From Sorangium cellulosum So0157-2 (GTDB taxonomy: Bacteria; Myxococcota_A; Polyangia; Polyangiales; Polyangiaceae), in the NCBI RefSeq assembly GCF_000418325.1, contig NC_021658.1, forward strand, positions 9,934,001 through 9,998,000: a DNA stretch of 64,000 nucleotides, given 5' to 3'. Both the position numbers and the translations under genes were made by a program. A model generated the notes under the pieces. It was given only the letters and a program-made list of their open reading frames with translations. It was not told the origin of the DNA and searched no databases. Below are positions 10,969-19,120 of this stretch, piece after piece (position 1 is the stretch's first letter; every line of letters starts with the position of its first letter).

Positions 10969-11676
10969 TCAGGGCGCCGCCGCGCCGCCGGCCGCCTTGG
11001 CGTACGAGCTGCCCGCCGGCGCCGTGAGGTGCGGGTTCCTCTCGACCTCCTCCGCGGCCGCCGCGGACCAGCGCGCCATCGCCGGGAGCGACGTGATGGT
11101 GCCCGCATAGGCCCGCGCCACCTCGTCGATCTCGACGTCGTACGAGAGCAGGCGCGTCACCACGGGCGCGAACATCGCGTCGGCGATCGAGAAGGCGCCG
11201 AACAGGAACGGCCCGCCCTGGCCGAACCGGGCGCGGCAGTCGCGGAAGATCTCGAGGACGCGCGCGACGTCGCGGGCGGCGCCGTCCGAGATCGCGCGCC
11301 GCGGGTACCGCCGCGCGACGTCCATCGGCAGCTCCCGGCGCAGGTCGGCGAAGCCGGCGTGCATCTCGCTGCTGACCGCGCGCGCGACCGCGCGGGCCTC
11401 GCGCCCCTCGGGCCACAGCCGCGCTCCGGGGAACGCCTCGGCCACGTACTCGCAGATGGCGAGCGACTCCCACACGACGAGCTCGCCGTGGCGCAGGGCG
11501 GGCACCTTGCGCGTCGGCGAGCGCTGCGCCACCCGATCGACCCAGTCGGGGAGCTCGTACGGAATGACGTGCTCCTCGAACGGGACGCCAGCGTGGGACA
11601 TGGCGAGCCACGGCCTGAGCGACCAGGACGAGAGGTTCTTGCTGCCGATGTAGAGGTGAAGCTCGGGGGTGCTCAT
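10969..11676 (-). CDS. Glutathione S-transferase family protein
   Basis: A 235-residue GST. The N-terminal thioredoxin-like domain has LYIGSKNLSSWSLRPWLAM (Ser/Ser-Trp where GSH is activated), RKVPALRHGELVVWES (cis-Pro, ES for gamma-Glu binding) and ICEYVAEAF. The C-terminal helical domain follows. This GSKNLSSWSLRPW subgroup is common in proteobacteria. The start overlaps the stop of the upstream LysR gene by four bases (ATGA), so the regulator and enzyme are translated together. Confidence 0.92.
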   Translation of the reverse strand: MSTPELHLYIGSKNLSSWSLRPWLAMSHAGVPFEEHVIPYELPDWVDRVAQRSPTRKVPALRHGELVVWESLAICEYVAEAFPGARLWPEGREARAVARAVSSEMHAGFADLRRELPMDVARRYPRRAISDGAARDVARVLEIFRDCRARFGQGGPFLFGAFSIADAMFAPVVTRLLSYDVEIDEVARAYAGTITSLPAMARWSAAAAEEVERNPHLTAPAGSSYAKAAGGAAAP

Positions 11677-12650
11677 CGTTTCGTCTCCTTGTTTCGTCGG
11701 GCCTTGCGGGGCGCGGCGCGGGGGCTCCGGTCGCCGCCCGGGCCGCTCGCGGGCTGCGGAGGGGGAGCGTCGCCGCAGAGGACGGCGCGCTCCTCGGTCA
11801 GCATGCGCGCGAGGGCTTCAAGCACCGCGCGGACGCGGGGCGCGTGCTGGAGGTCGCGGTGGACGGTGAGCCAGACGGCGCGGCGGGGCTCGTCCGGCAG
11901 GGAAATGCGCGCGAGGTCCGGCTCGTGGTCGCCGATGAAGCACGGCAGGAGCGCGACGCCGATCCCGGCGCGCGCGGCGCCGAGCATGCACGCCGTGCTG
12001 TTGCTCCGGAGGACGCACGGGCCTCCCGCGGCCATGCGCTCGAACCAGACGTGCTCCGGCGGCATCGCGCCGGGCGCCTCGATGCCGATGCGCGCGTGCG
12101 CCGGGAGATCGGCCGCGGTGGGCGCGCCGCGGCGCTCGACGTAGGCGCGCGCGCCGTACACCGCCCAGCCGACGACGCCCGCTTTCCGGACCACGAGGCC
12201 GCCCTCGGTCGAGCGGAAGAATCGGACCGCGATGTCCGCTTCCCGCCGGGAGAGATCGAGCGCGCGGATGGCGGTCACGAGCTCGACCGAGATCCCCGGG
12301 TGCGCCGCGTGGAGCGCGCCGAGCCGGGGCGCGATGAAGCGGCTGCCGAACGCCTCGGCGGCCGTCACCCGCACGGTGCCCGTGAGGCGCTGGTCGCGGC
12401 CGAGGCTCCCGCGCTCGATGGCGAGGATCGCCTCCTCGACGCGCGCGACGTCGGGGATCAGGCCGAGGCCGTCGTTCGTGAGCGCGTATCCGGAGGGCGA
12501 TCGCACGAAGAGCCGCACGCCGAGCGCCTCCTCGAGCGCCTCGACCCGGCGGCCCACGGTCGTGTGATCGACGCCGAGCGCGCGGCCGGCGCCGGCGAGG
12601 GAGCCCGCCCGGGAGAGGGCGAGGAGATACCGCAGGTCGTCCCAGCTCAT
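11673..12650 (-). CDS. LysR-family transcriptional regulator
   Basis: A 325-residue regulator. The N-terminal winged HTH (MSWDDLRYLLALSRAGSLAG, then HTTVGRRVEALEEALG) and the effector-binding periplasmic-binding-like domain are both present. The ATG at 12650 is the usual LysR start; the frame upstream (to 12752) is not conserved in style. It is co-transcribed with the downstream GST through a 4-base overlap. LysR genes are more often divergent from their targets, so autoregulation with the GST is a guess. The C-terminal 40 residues are Pro/Arg-rich and unusual. Confidence 0.9.
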   Translation of the reverse strand: MSWDDLRYLLALSRAGSLAGAGRALGVDHTTVGRRVEALEEALGVRLFVRSPSGYALTNDGLGLIPDVARVEEAILAIERGSLGRDQRLTGTVRVTAAEAFGSRFIAPRLGALHAAHPGISVELVTAIRALDLSRREADIAVRFFRSTEGGLVVRKAGVVGWAVYGARAYVERRGAPTAADLPAHARIGIEAPGAMPPEHVWFERMAAGGPCVLRSNSTACMLGAARAGIGVALLPCFIGDHEPDLARISLPDEPRRAVWLTVHRDLQHAPRVRAVLEALARMLTEERAVLCGDAPPPQPASGPGGDRSPRAAPRKARRNKETKR

Positions 12651-12844
12651 CACGATGCGACTCTTCTCCCAGCCACGCTGCGCGCGAGCATGCGCTCGCG
12701 GCAGCGTACCGGGGAGACGGCAAATGTGCGCGCCGCTCGTGCAAAAATGCACAGCACGGCTGTGCGTGGGCGCGCTCCCCGCCCCTCATGCGATCTCGGC
12801 GCGGCGACTCCGGCGATCGGGGGCGTCGCTGCGCGGAGCGCCGC

Positions 12845-13666
12845 TCACGCGCACAGGACGCGCTCGTCGACCGGGAGCCGCGCGCTGCGCTCGGGGCGCG
12901 CGAAGCTGCCGGGCGATCGCAGCGCGTCGCAGAGGCCCGCGTCGGCCAGCGAGACGAGCGCGCCCGGCGCCGCGGGCAGCGGGCCTCCGCAGGGGATGAG
13001 GTGCACGAGCGCGTGGACCGTCGGACCGGGCCGGAGGAGGCTCTCGTAGAGCGCGTGGCCGAAGACGAGCGCCGCGGCCTCGCCCCGCTGCACGGCGCCC
13101 CGCGCCTCATCGGCGCAGCGCCCGAGATCGGCGGCGTCTTCGAGCAGGGGCGCCCGGCGCGCGTCGTGGAGCAGCAAGAGCCCGCCCTCGTCGAGGAGCG
13201 CGAGCCCGTCGAGCTCGCGCGTGCGCGCCGGCGGGAGCGCCGCGGCGGACCGGTCGAGGCGCGCGGCGATCGCCCGGTGCTGGCGCGCGTGGAGCTCCGC
13301 CTTCGCGCGCGGGAACGCGGCCCACACGAGCATGTTGAGGAAGTCGTGCCAGTTCCTCGGGCGGGTGGGCACGCGGCCCTCGACGTGGATGCGCGCGTCG
13401 TAGAGCGACGCGGGGTCGAGCGGACCGCGCCGGCCGCGGCGCCGCGGCCTCGGCGGCTGCTCCACGAAGCGGACGGGGAAGCCCTCGCCGAGCGCGCGGC
13501 CATAGCCCTCGACCGGCGGCCAGTCGACGCACCCCGAGAACGCCTCGGCCCACGGACGGATGGGCCAGTAGAGACGGCTCTTCTCGTAGAAGAGCGGCTC
13601 CCAGGGGACGGGGCTGGGCCCCGGTGCGCCGCCCTGTCGCGGCGCAGCTCGGCCGTCGGCGCTCAC
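12845..13666 (-). CDS. DUF3025 domain protein
   Basis: A 273-residue protein of unknown function. Family hallmarks are NWHDFLNMLVWAAFPRAKAE, LALLDEGGLLLL, and VFGHALYESLLRPGP near the C-terminus. The GTG at 13666 is chosen because upstream sequence is repetitive intergenic DNA. The Arg/Pro-rich insertion near residue 60 (RPRRRGRRG) is not part of the conserved fold. It is divergent from allB, with a short direct-repeat tract between them. Confidence 0.85.
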   Translation of the reverse strand: MSADGRAAPRQGGAPGPSPVPWEPLFYEKSRLYWPIRPWAEAFSGCVDWPPVEGYGRALGEGFPVRFVEQPPRPRRRGRRGPLDPASLYDARIHVEGRVPTRPRNWHDFLNMLVWAAFPRAKAELHARQHRAIAARLDRSAAALPPARTRELDGLALLDEGGLLLLHDARRAPLLEDAADLGRCADEARGAVQRGEAAALVFGHALYESLLRPGPTVHALVHLIPCGGPLPAAPGALVSLADAGLCDALRSPGSFARPERSARLPVDERVLCA

Positions 13667-13702
13667 GCAGGGCAGCGTAGGAGCAGGACCGCGAGAGCTC
13701 AA

Positions 13703-13777
13703 GCCGCGACGGCGCGCGCGCGATGGAGCCGCGACGGCGCGCGCGGGATAAAGCCGCGACGGAGCGCCGCCCCGGCG
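13703..13777. repeat. 25-base direct repeats, three copies
   Basis: Copies start at 13703, 13728 and 13753 with the core GCCGCGACGG; the third copy is shorter and diverged. They lie in the divergent promoter space between the DUF3025 gene and allB. Slippage or tandem operator sites are both possible. Confidence 0.6.
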
Positions 13778-13811
13778 GGCCGCCCGGCGCCGTGATATCC
13801 TGGCGCCCCTG

Positions 13812-15167
13812 ATGACGCCGGACCTCATCGTTCGCGGGTTGCGGGTGGTCACCGGGGGCGCGGTGCGGCCGGCCTCGGTGCACATCCAGGGCGGCACGAT
13901 CGCCGCCGTCGCCGGGCACGACGAGGTGCCGGAGGGCTGCCCCGTCGTGGACGCGCGGGGCGCGGTGGTGATGCCCGGGCTCGTCGACGCGCACGTGCAC
14001 ATCAACGAGCCCGGACGCACCGAGTGGGAAGGGTTCGAGACGGCGACGCGCGCCGCGGCCGCCGGCGGCGTGACGTCGCTCGTCGACATGCCCCTCAACA
14101 GCATCCCGCCGACGACCACGGTCGCGCACCTCGAAGAAAAGGCGCGCGCGGCCGAGGGCCGCTGCCTCGTCGACGTGGGGTTCTGGGGCGGCGCCGTCCC
14201 GGGCAACGCGGGAGAGCTGATTCCGCTGCTCGAGGCCGGCGCGCTCGGCTTCAAGTGCTTCATGGTCGACTCCGGCGTCGCGGAGTTCGGCCACGTCGCC
14301 GCGCCGGATCTGCGGGCGGCGCTCGAGGTGCTCGCGGGCACGGGGGCGCCGCTGCTCGTCCACGCCGAGCTCCCCGGCCCCATCGACGCCGCGCGCGCGG
14401 CGATCGCCGGCCTGGATCCGCGGACGTACGCCGCCTACCTGCGCTCGCGGCCGCGCGAGGCGGAGGACGAGGCGATCGCCCTGCTCGCGTCGCTCTGCCA
14501 GGCGACCGGCGCGGCGGCGCACGTGGTCCACCTCTCGTCGGCGACGGCGCTCGGCGTCCTGCGGCGGGCGCGCGACGGCGGCGCCGCGCTGTCCGCGGAG
14601 ACGACGCCGCACTACCTGCACTTCGCCGCCGAGGAGATCCCGGACGGCGCGACGCCCTTCAAGTGCGCTCCGCCGATCCGGGAGCGGGAGAACCGCGAGG
14701 AGCTCTGGGCCGCGCTGCAGGGCGGGCTCATCGATCTCGTGGTCTCCGATCACTCCCCGTGCACGCCCGAGCTCAAGCGGCTCGAGGCCGGCGACTTCGA
14801 CGCGGCCTGGGGCGGGATCTCGAGCCTGCAGCTCGGGCTCTCGATCGTGTGGACCGACGCCCGGAAGCGGGGCATCCCGCTCGAGCGGCTCGCGGACTGG
14901 CTGTGCCGGGGGCCGGCGCGGCTCGCCGGGCTGCGCCGGAAGGGGGAGATCCGGCGCGGGTTCGACGCGGATCTCGTGATCTGGGATCCGGAGGCGAGCT
15001 TCCGGGTCGAGCCGCCGCTCATCCAGCACCGGCACAAGGTGACGCCGTACGCGGGGGAGGAGCTCCACGGGGTCGTCCAGGCCACCTACCTTCGCGGCGA
15101 GAGGGTGTTCGACCGCGGGAGCTTCTCCGGAGAGGCGAGGGGGCGATGGCTGAAGCGAGAGGGGTGA
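13812..15167 (+). CDS. allB: Allantoinase
   Basis: Hydrolyses allantoin to allantoate in the cytosol. The 451-residue amidohydrolase shows GLVDAHVHINEPGRTEWEGF (metal HxH and the allantoinase-specific NEPGRTEWEGF), GGVTSLVDMPLNSIPPTT, GFKCFMVDSG (candidate carboxylated Lys), VVHLSSA and VVSDHSPC (metal His and Asp). The ATG at 13812 lies at the canonical family start. The downstream allantoicase gene begins inside its last 22 bases, so the pair is coupled. Confidence 0.96.
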   Translation: MTPDLIVRGLRVVTGGAVRPASVHIQGGTIAAVAGHDEVPEGCPVVDARGAVVMPGLVDAHVHINEPGRTEWEGFETATRAAAAGGVTSLVDMPLNSIPPTTTVAHLEEKARAAEGRCLVDVGFWGGAVPGNAGELIPLLEAGALGFKCFMVDSGVAEFGHVAAPDLRAALEVLAGTGAPLLVHAELPGPIDAARAAIAGLDPRTYAAYLRSRPREAEDEAIALLASLCQATGAAAHVVHLSSATALGVLRRARDGGAALSAETTPHYLHFAAEEIPDGATPFKCAPPIRERENREELWAALQGGLIDLVVSDHSPCTPELKRLEAGDFDAAWGGISSLQLGLSIVWTDARKRGIPLERLADWLCRGPARLAGLRRKGEIRRGFDADLVIWDPEASFRVEPPLIQHRHKVTPYAGEELHGVVQATYLRGERVFDRGSFSGEARGRWLKREG

Positions 15168-16699
15168 CGGGGCCGGCGTTCGCGGAGGCGCTCGATCTCG
15201 CCTCGGAGCGCCTGGGCGGCGCGGTGATCTCGGCGAACGACGAGTTCTTCGCGCCGAAGGAGAACCTGCTCAAGGCGTCGAAGCCGGTGTTCCTCGAGCA
15301 CGAGTACACCGATCGCGGCAAGTGGATGGATGGCTGGGAGACGCGCCGACGCCGGACTCCCGGGTTCGACTGGTGCCTCGTCCGGCTGGGGTTGCCCGGG
15401 ATCCTCCGCGGGGTCGTCGTCGACACGGCGTTCTTCCGGGGCAACTACCCCGAGCACTGCTCGATCGAGGCGTGCGCGGCGCGGCCCGACGCGCGGGTGG
15501 AGGAGCTGCTCAATCCGCGGACCCACTGGGTCGAGATCCTGCCGCGCTCGCCGCTCGCGGGCGACGCGCAGAACGCGTTCGCGGTGAGCTGCCCTTTCCG
15601 GTTCACGCACCTCCGCCTGAACATCTATCCGGACGGCGGGGTGGCGCGGCTCCGGGTGCACGGCGATGCCGTCCCCGACTTTCGCCGGCTCGACCGCGCG
15701 GGCGCGGAGCTCGATCTCGCGGCCGCGGAGAACGGCGCCCGCGTGCTCTCGTGCAGCGACATGTTCTTCGGGGTGCGCCACAACCTCATCATGCCCGGTC
15801 GGGCGGCGAACATGGGAGAGGGCTGGGAGACGCGCCGCCGGAGGGGGCCCGGGTACGACTGGGCGCTCGTGGCGCTCGCGACCCAGGGCGAGATCCACCG
15901 GATCGAGGTCGACACGAACCATTTCAAGGGCAATTACCCCGACAGCTGCATGATCGAGGGGATCGACGCGGCGGGGCGCCCGCTCTCGGAGCTCGCCGGC
16001 GCGGGCGATTTCCGGGAGATCGTGCCGCAGACGAAGCTCCAGGCGCACACGCGGCACCTCTTCGAGGAGGAGCTCCGCGCGGCGGGGCCGTTCACGCACG
16101 TGCGGCTGAACATCTATCCTGACGGCGGGGTGAGCCGGCTCCGCATCTTCGGCAAGGCGACCCGGAGCGGGGCGGCGGAGCAGCGGCTCCGCTGGCTCAA
16201 CGCGCTCACGGACCGGGAGGCGGAGGCGGAGCTCCGCGCGGCGTGCGGGGCGTCCTCGTGGGCGTCGCAGATGGCGGCGGCGCGGCCGTTCCGCGACGAG
16301 GAGGCGCTCCACGCGACGGCGTCGCAGGTGTTCGCGCGGCTCGGCCCGGAGGACTGGCTCGAGGCGTTCCGCGCGCACCCCCGCATCGGAGAGACCAGGC
16401 CGCAGGCCGAGGCCGTGGAGGCGAGCGCGACGGCGAGGCGGTTCTCGAGCCAGGAGCAGGCGGGGATGAGCGCGGCCGCCGAGGAGACGCGGGAGGCGCT
16501 CGCGCGATACAACCGGGCTTACGACGAGAAGTTCGGGTTCATCTATATCGTCTGCGCGACCGGGAAGAGCGCGGACGAGATGCTGGAGATGCTGCGCGAG
16601 CGGATCGAGCACACGCCGGACGAGGAGCTGCACATCGCCGCGGAGGAGCAGCGGAAGATCACGGAGATACGGCTGAAGAAGCTGCTGTGGGGCGCGTAG
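15146..16699 (+). CDS. alc: Allantoicase fused to OHCU decarboxylase
   Basis: A 517-residue bifunctional enzyme. Residues 1-345 contain two tandem allantoicase jelly-roll repeats, each ending in THLRLNIYPDGGVARLR/THVRLNIYPDGGVSRLR and each with an NYP(E/D) stretch, for allantoate hydrolysis. Residues 350-517 are a UraD-type OHCU decarboxylase: FRAHPRIGET (catalytic His region), EKFGFIYIVCATGKSADEML and ITEIRLKKLL. The ATG at 15146 lies inside the end of allB. One polypeptide therefore performs the step before and the step after allantoinase. A terminator-like hairpin follows. Confidence 0.95.
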   Translation: MAEARGVTGPAFAEALDLASERLGGAVISANDEFFAPKENLLKASKPVFLEHEYTDRGKWMDGWETRRRRTPGFDWCLVRLGLPGILRGVVVDTAFFRGNYPEHCSIEACAARPDARVEELLNPRTHWVEILPRSPLAGDAQNAFAVSCPFRFTHLRLNIYPDGGVARLRVHGDAVPDFRRLDRAGAELDLAAAENGARVLSCSDMFFGVRHNLIMPGRAANMGEGWETRRRRGPGYDWALVALATQGEIHRIEVDTNHFKGNYPDSCMIEGIDAAGRPLSELAGAGDFREIVPQTKLQAHTRHLFEEELRAAGPFTHVRLNIYPDGGVSRLRIFGKATRSGAAEQRLRWLNALTDREAEAELRAACGASSWASQMAAARPFRDEEALHATASQVFARLGPEDWLEAFRAHPRIGETRPQAEAVEASATARRFSSQEQAGMSAAAEETREALARYNRAYDEKFGFIYIVCATGKSADEMLEMLRERIEHTPDEELHIAAEEQRKITEIRLKKLLWGA

Positions 16700-16734
16700 A
16701 TCCCGGGGGGCACGGCCGCCGAGGAGGGGGCGCC

Positions 16735-16762
16735 AGGAGGCTTTTGCGCCGGCGCAGCTCCT
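16735..16762. terminator. Hairpin between convergent genes
   Basis: AGGAG (16735-16739) pairs with CTCCT (16758-16762) around the perfect palindrome TGCGCCGGCGCA (16745-16756), in the 95-base gap between the alc fusion and the convergent CHRD gene. There is no long T-tract, so this is a structural guess. Confidence 0.45.
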
Positions 16763-16794
16763 GTCTGCAAACCGGTCCATCCGGCCGTCGGGCG

Positions 16795-17232
16795 TCAGCG
16801 CGATAGCTGGCCTCGCAAGGCGCCGTCGGGGAAATCGGCGGTGCGGACGGCGACGTAATGCCGCTCCGGCGCGGAGAGCAGCGCGCTCAGGTCGTCGCGG
16901 GACGCGCCGACGCAGCCCGTGGAGCTGCCGCCCGTCGGCGGCATCAGCGTGAGGACGACGCGGCCCGCGTGGCCGGCAGAGCCCTCCTGGACGCGCGCCG
17001 CGATCGCGGGCGCGATCCCGGAGACCGTGAGGTCGAAGCAGACCTCGCCCTGGACGAGATCGAGCGTGAGGCGGGCCGTGCCGCTCCCCCGCCGATCGCC
17101 GCGGCCGGGCGCGTCGTCCTGCCCGGTCAGCGCGGCCGTGAGCGGCCGGATCGGGCGCTCGGGCAACGCCGCGCGCGCGAGCGCCGCCGCCAAGAGGACG
17201 GCGCCCAGAGCGGACATCGTGAGATGCGGCAT
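16795..17232 (-). CDS. CHRD-domain secreted protein
   Basis: A 145-residue protein. The signal peptide is MSALGAVLLAAALARA (the ATG at 17232 has a strong GGAGGGA site five bases upstream). The CHRD beta-fold follows: LTAALTGQDDAP, LDLVQGEVCFDLTVSGI, VVLTLMPPTGGSS, and the closing HYVAVRTADFPDGALRGQL. CHRD proteins are extracytoplasmic and of unclear bacterial function. It is divergent from the TetR gene, which may control it. Confidence 0.9.
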   Translation of the reverse strand: MPHLTMSALGAVLLAAALARAALPERPIRPLTAALTGQDDAPGRGDRRGSGTARLTLDLVQGEVCFDLTVSGIAPAIAARVQEGSAGHAGRVVLTLMPPTGGSSTGCVGASRDDLSALLSAPERHYVAVRTADFPDGALRGQLSR

Positions 17233-17500
17233 GTCTCCCTCCTGCACATCCCAGGGATGCGCCATGCGAGGGCGCCACGAAGAGCAAAGACGACGCCGGC
17301 CCGCGCGCGCGTCGCACGACGAACGCGCGGCGGCGCCGCCGGCAAGGAGGGCTGCGATGGACATAGCCCCTCCACCCGTCGCGCCCGGCGAGCCGAGTCG
17401 AGGACGAACGCGGACGGGAGCGGCCCAAACCATGGACCCAAGTCGCCGCTTCTGCCGAGATTGAACCCGGATCGACGGAAGCGTAGAGTGTCCGCCACTC

Positions 17501-18181
17501 ATGATCTCGACCCGAAAGCCGTCCCGCGCCGCGACGTCCCGGCGCGTCGAGGGCAAGCCGCCCCGGCAGCGGCTCGACCTCGACGCACGCCGCGCGCAGC
17601 TGCTCGCGCTGGGGCTCGAGCTCTTCAGCCAGCGAGCCTACGACGACGTGTCCATCGACGAGGTGGCGCAGGCCGCAGGCATCTCGAAAGGGCTTCTCTA
17701 CCATTATTTTCCAACCAAGCGCGATTTCTACATTGCCGTCCTGCGTGAAGCGGCGCGCGAGCTCGTCGAGCGGTCGCTGGACGTCGACGACGTGCCGGTG
17801 CCGGAGCGGCTGCGCACCGGGCTGGACGCCTATCTGGCCTACGTCGAGCGACAGGGGATCTCGTACGCGGCCGTCTTCCGGGGCGGCATCGGCTCGGACG
17901 CCGAGGTGCTGGCGATCATCGAGGAGACCCGCAGCCGGTTCCTCGACAAGCTGCTCGCCGATGCGCCGGTGGCCGAGCGGCCTCCGGCGCTCCGGGTGGC
18001 GCTCCGCGGGTGGATCGGGTTCGTGGAGGCGACGAGCCTCGACTGGATCGAGCGCCACGAGCTCGACCGGGCGTCGCTGCGCGACCTGCTCGCCGATCTG
18101 CTGCCCGAGGTGGTGCGGCTGGCCATGCTGCACGCGGGCGGACAGGGCGCCGGCGAAGCGGCGGCGGAGGCGCCCGCCTGA
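17501..18181 (+). CDS. TetR/AcrR-family regulator
   Basis: A 226-residue repressor type. The HTH occupies roughly residues 28-80: LGLELFSQRAYDDVSIDEVA and AGISKGLLYHYFPTKRDFYI, the hallmark of the recognition helix. The C-terminal ligand domain contains FVEATSLDWIERHELDRASL. It is divergently placed from the CHRD gene across 268 bases, and a 37-residue membrane peptide follows 106 bases downstream. The ligand cannot be inferred. Confidence 0.93.
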   Translation: MISTRKPSRAATSRRVEGKPPRQRLDLDARRAQLLALGLELFSQRAYDDVSIDEVAQAAGISKGLLYHYFPTKRDFYIAVLREAARELVERSLDVDDVPVPERLRTGLDAYLAYVERQGISYAAVFRGGIGSDAEVLAIIEETRSRFLDKLLADAPVAERPPALRVALRGWIGFVEATSLDWIERHELDRASLRDLLADLLPEVVRLAMLHAGGQGAGEAAAEAPA

Positions 18182-18287
18182 GGGCGGCCGGCCCGCCGCG
18201 GCCGGGGGTCAGGGTTGACGGCGAGTCCGCGTTCTGCCAGGAGACGGGCGCGCGCGACGCGCGCGGAGAGCACGGCGGAGGCACCCG

Positions 18288-18401
18288 ATGAGCACAGAGA
18301 ACCCGAAGATCGACGACGACTGGACCATGCCCAAGCTCATCGCGCTCGCGGCCGCGACGCTCACCGTGGCCTTCACGGTCATCTACCTCATCTCCCCCTG
18401 A
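18288..18401 (+). CDS. Small single-pass membrane protein, 37 residues
   Basis: The ATG at 18288 follows a GGAGG site with seven-base spacing. The product starts MSTENPKIDDDWTMPKL and continues into a hydrophobic helix IALAAATLTVAFTVIYLI, ending SP. The acidic cytosolic tail and single helix resemble small accessory membrane subunits. It lies downstream of the TetR gene in the same direction. No family is recognised. Confidence 0.6.
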   Translation: MSTENPKIDDDWTMPKLIALAAATLTVAFTVIYLISP

Positions 18402-18450
18402 CGGCGCCGCACGGCGCTGGGCAGCGCCGCCTCGCGCAGCGCTGCCGGCG

Positions 18451-18672
18451 CTACAGCCGCCGCGCGCAGCGGACGCCGAGCGCGTCCGTGAGATCGGCCG
18501 GATCCCAGCTCTCCCGCAGGAGCGTGGAGATGTCCTCCGTTCCAGGCTGCCACCAGCTGCCGCCGCGGATCACCCGCGCACCGCCGCCCTCGATCTTCGC
18601 GCAATCGCGGCACGGATCCAGGTAGGGCCCGTCGACATCCAGGGTCCACTCCGCGCTCGGGCGGCCGAGCAT
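18451..18672 (-). pseudogene. C-terminal remnant of a formylglycine-generating-enzyme (SUMF1) domain
   Basis: The 73-codon frame ends in EWTLD...ARVIRGGSWW...RESWDPADLTDALGVRCARRL. These are the closing hallmarks of FGE-sulfatase domains (G-N-V-x-E-W, RGGSW, G-F-R-C-A-R). The normal GNV before EW is replaced by GRPSA, and the first 200 or so residues of the domain are absent. The upstream boundary abuts hiuH. Read as a truncated, probably dead gene fragment left by rearrangement. Confidence 0.72.
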
Positions 18673-18698
18673 CCGTCGCGAGGCACCGGGGCGCGCGC

Positions 18699-19040
18699 TC
18701 AGCTGCCGCGGTACGTGGTGTAGCCGTAAGGGCTGAGCAGCAGCGGGACGTGATGGTGCTGCGCCGGGTCCCGGATCTCGAAGAGCACCGAGACCGTGGG
18801 GTAGAAGCTCTCGGACCCGAGCGCCGCGTAATAGGCCCCGGTGTGGAAGGTGAGCCGGTAGGCGCCCTCGACCGGGCGCTCGCCGGGCGGGAGCAGGCCC
18901 CGCTGCCGGCCGTCGTCGTCGGTCGCGCCCCGGCCGACCTCCCGGTAGCCATCGCCGTCGCCGACCTCCAGCACCACCAGCACGCCGCTCGCCGGGCGGC
19001 CCCGCGACGTGTCCAGCACGTGCGTCGTGATCGCGCTCAT
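18699..19040 (-). CDS. hiuH: 5-hydroxyisourate hydrolase
   Basis: A 113-residue transthyretin-like enzyme that converts 5-hydroxyisourate to OHCU, the substrate of the UraD domain encoded at 15146. The N-terminal ITTHVLDTSRGRPASGV carries the catalytic His. The central part includes YRLTFHTGAYY, and the C-terminal HHHVPLLLSPYGYTTYRGS ends in the diagnostic YRGS. The length fits the family exactly. It lies downstream of the DUF6986 gene on the same strand. Confidence 0.96.
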   Translation of the reverse strand: MSAITTHVLDTSRGRPASGVLVVLEVGDGDGYREVGRGATDDDGRQRGLLPPGERPVEGAYRLTFHTGAYYAALGSESFYPTVSVLFEIRDPAQHHHVPLLLSPYGYTTYRGS

Positions 19041-19120
19041 CGATCCTCCTCGCGCTCGGGCCCGCGCTCGGGCTCGGGGCTCGGGCCCTCGCGCGGTGCC
19101 GTCCGTTCCGAGCCCCCATA

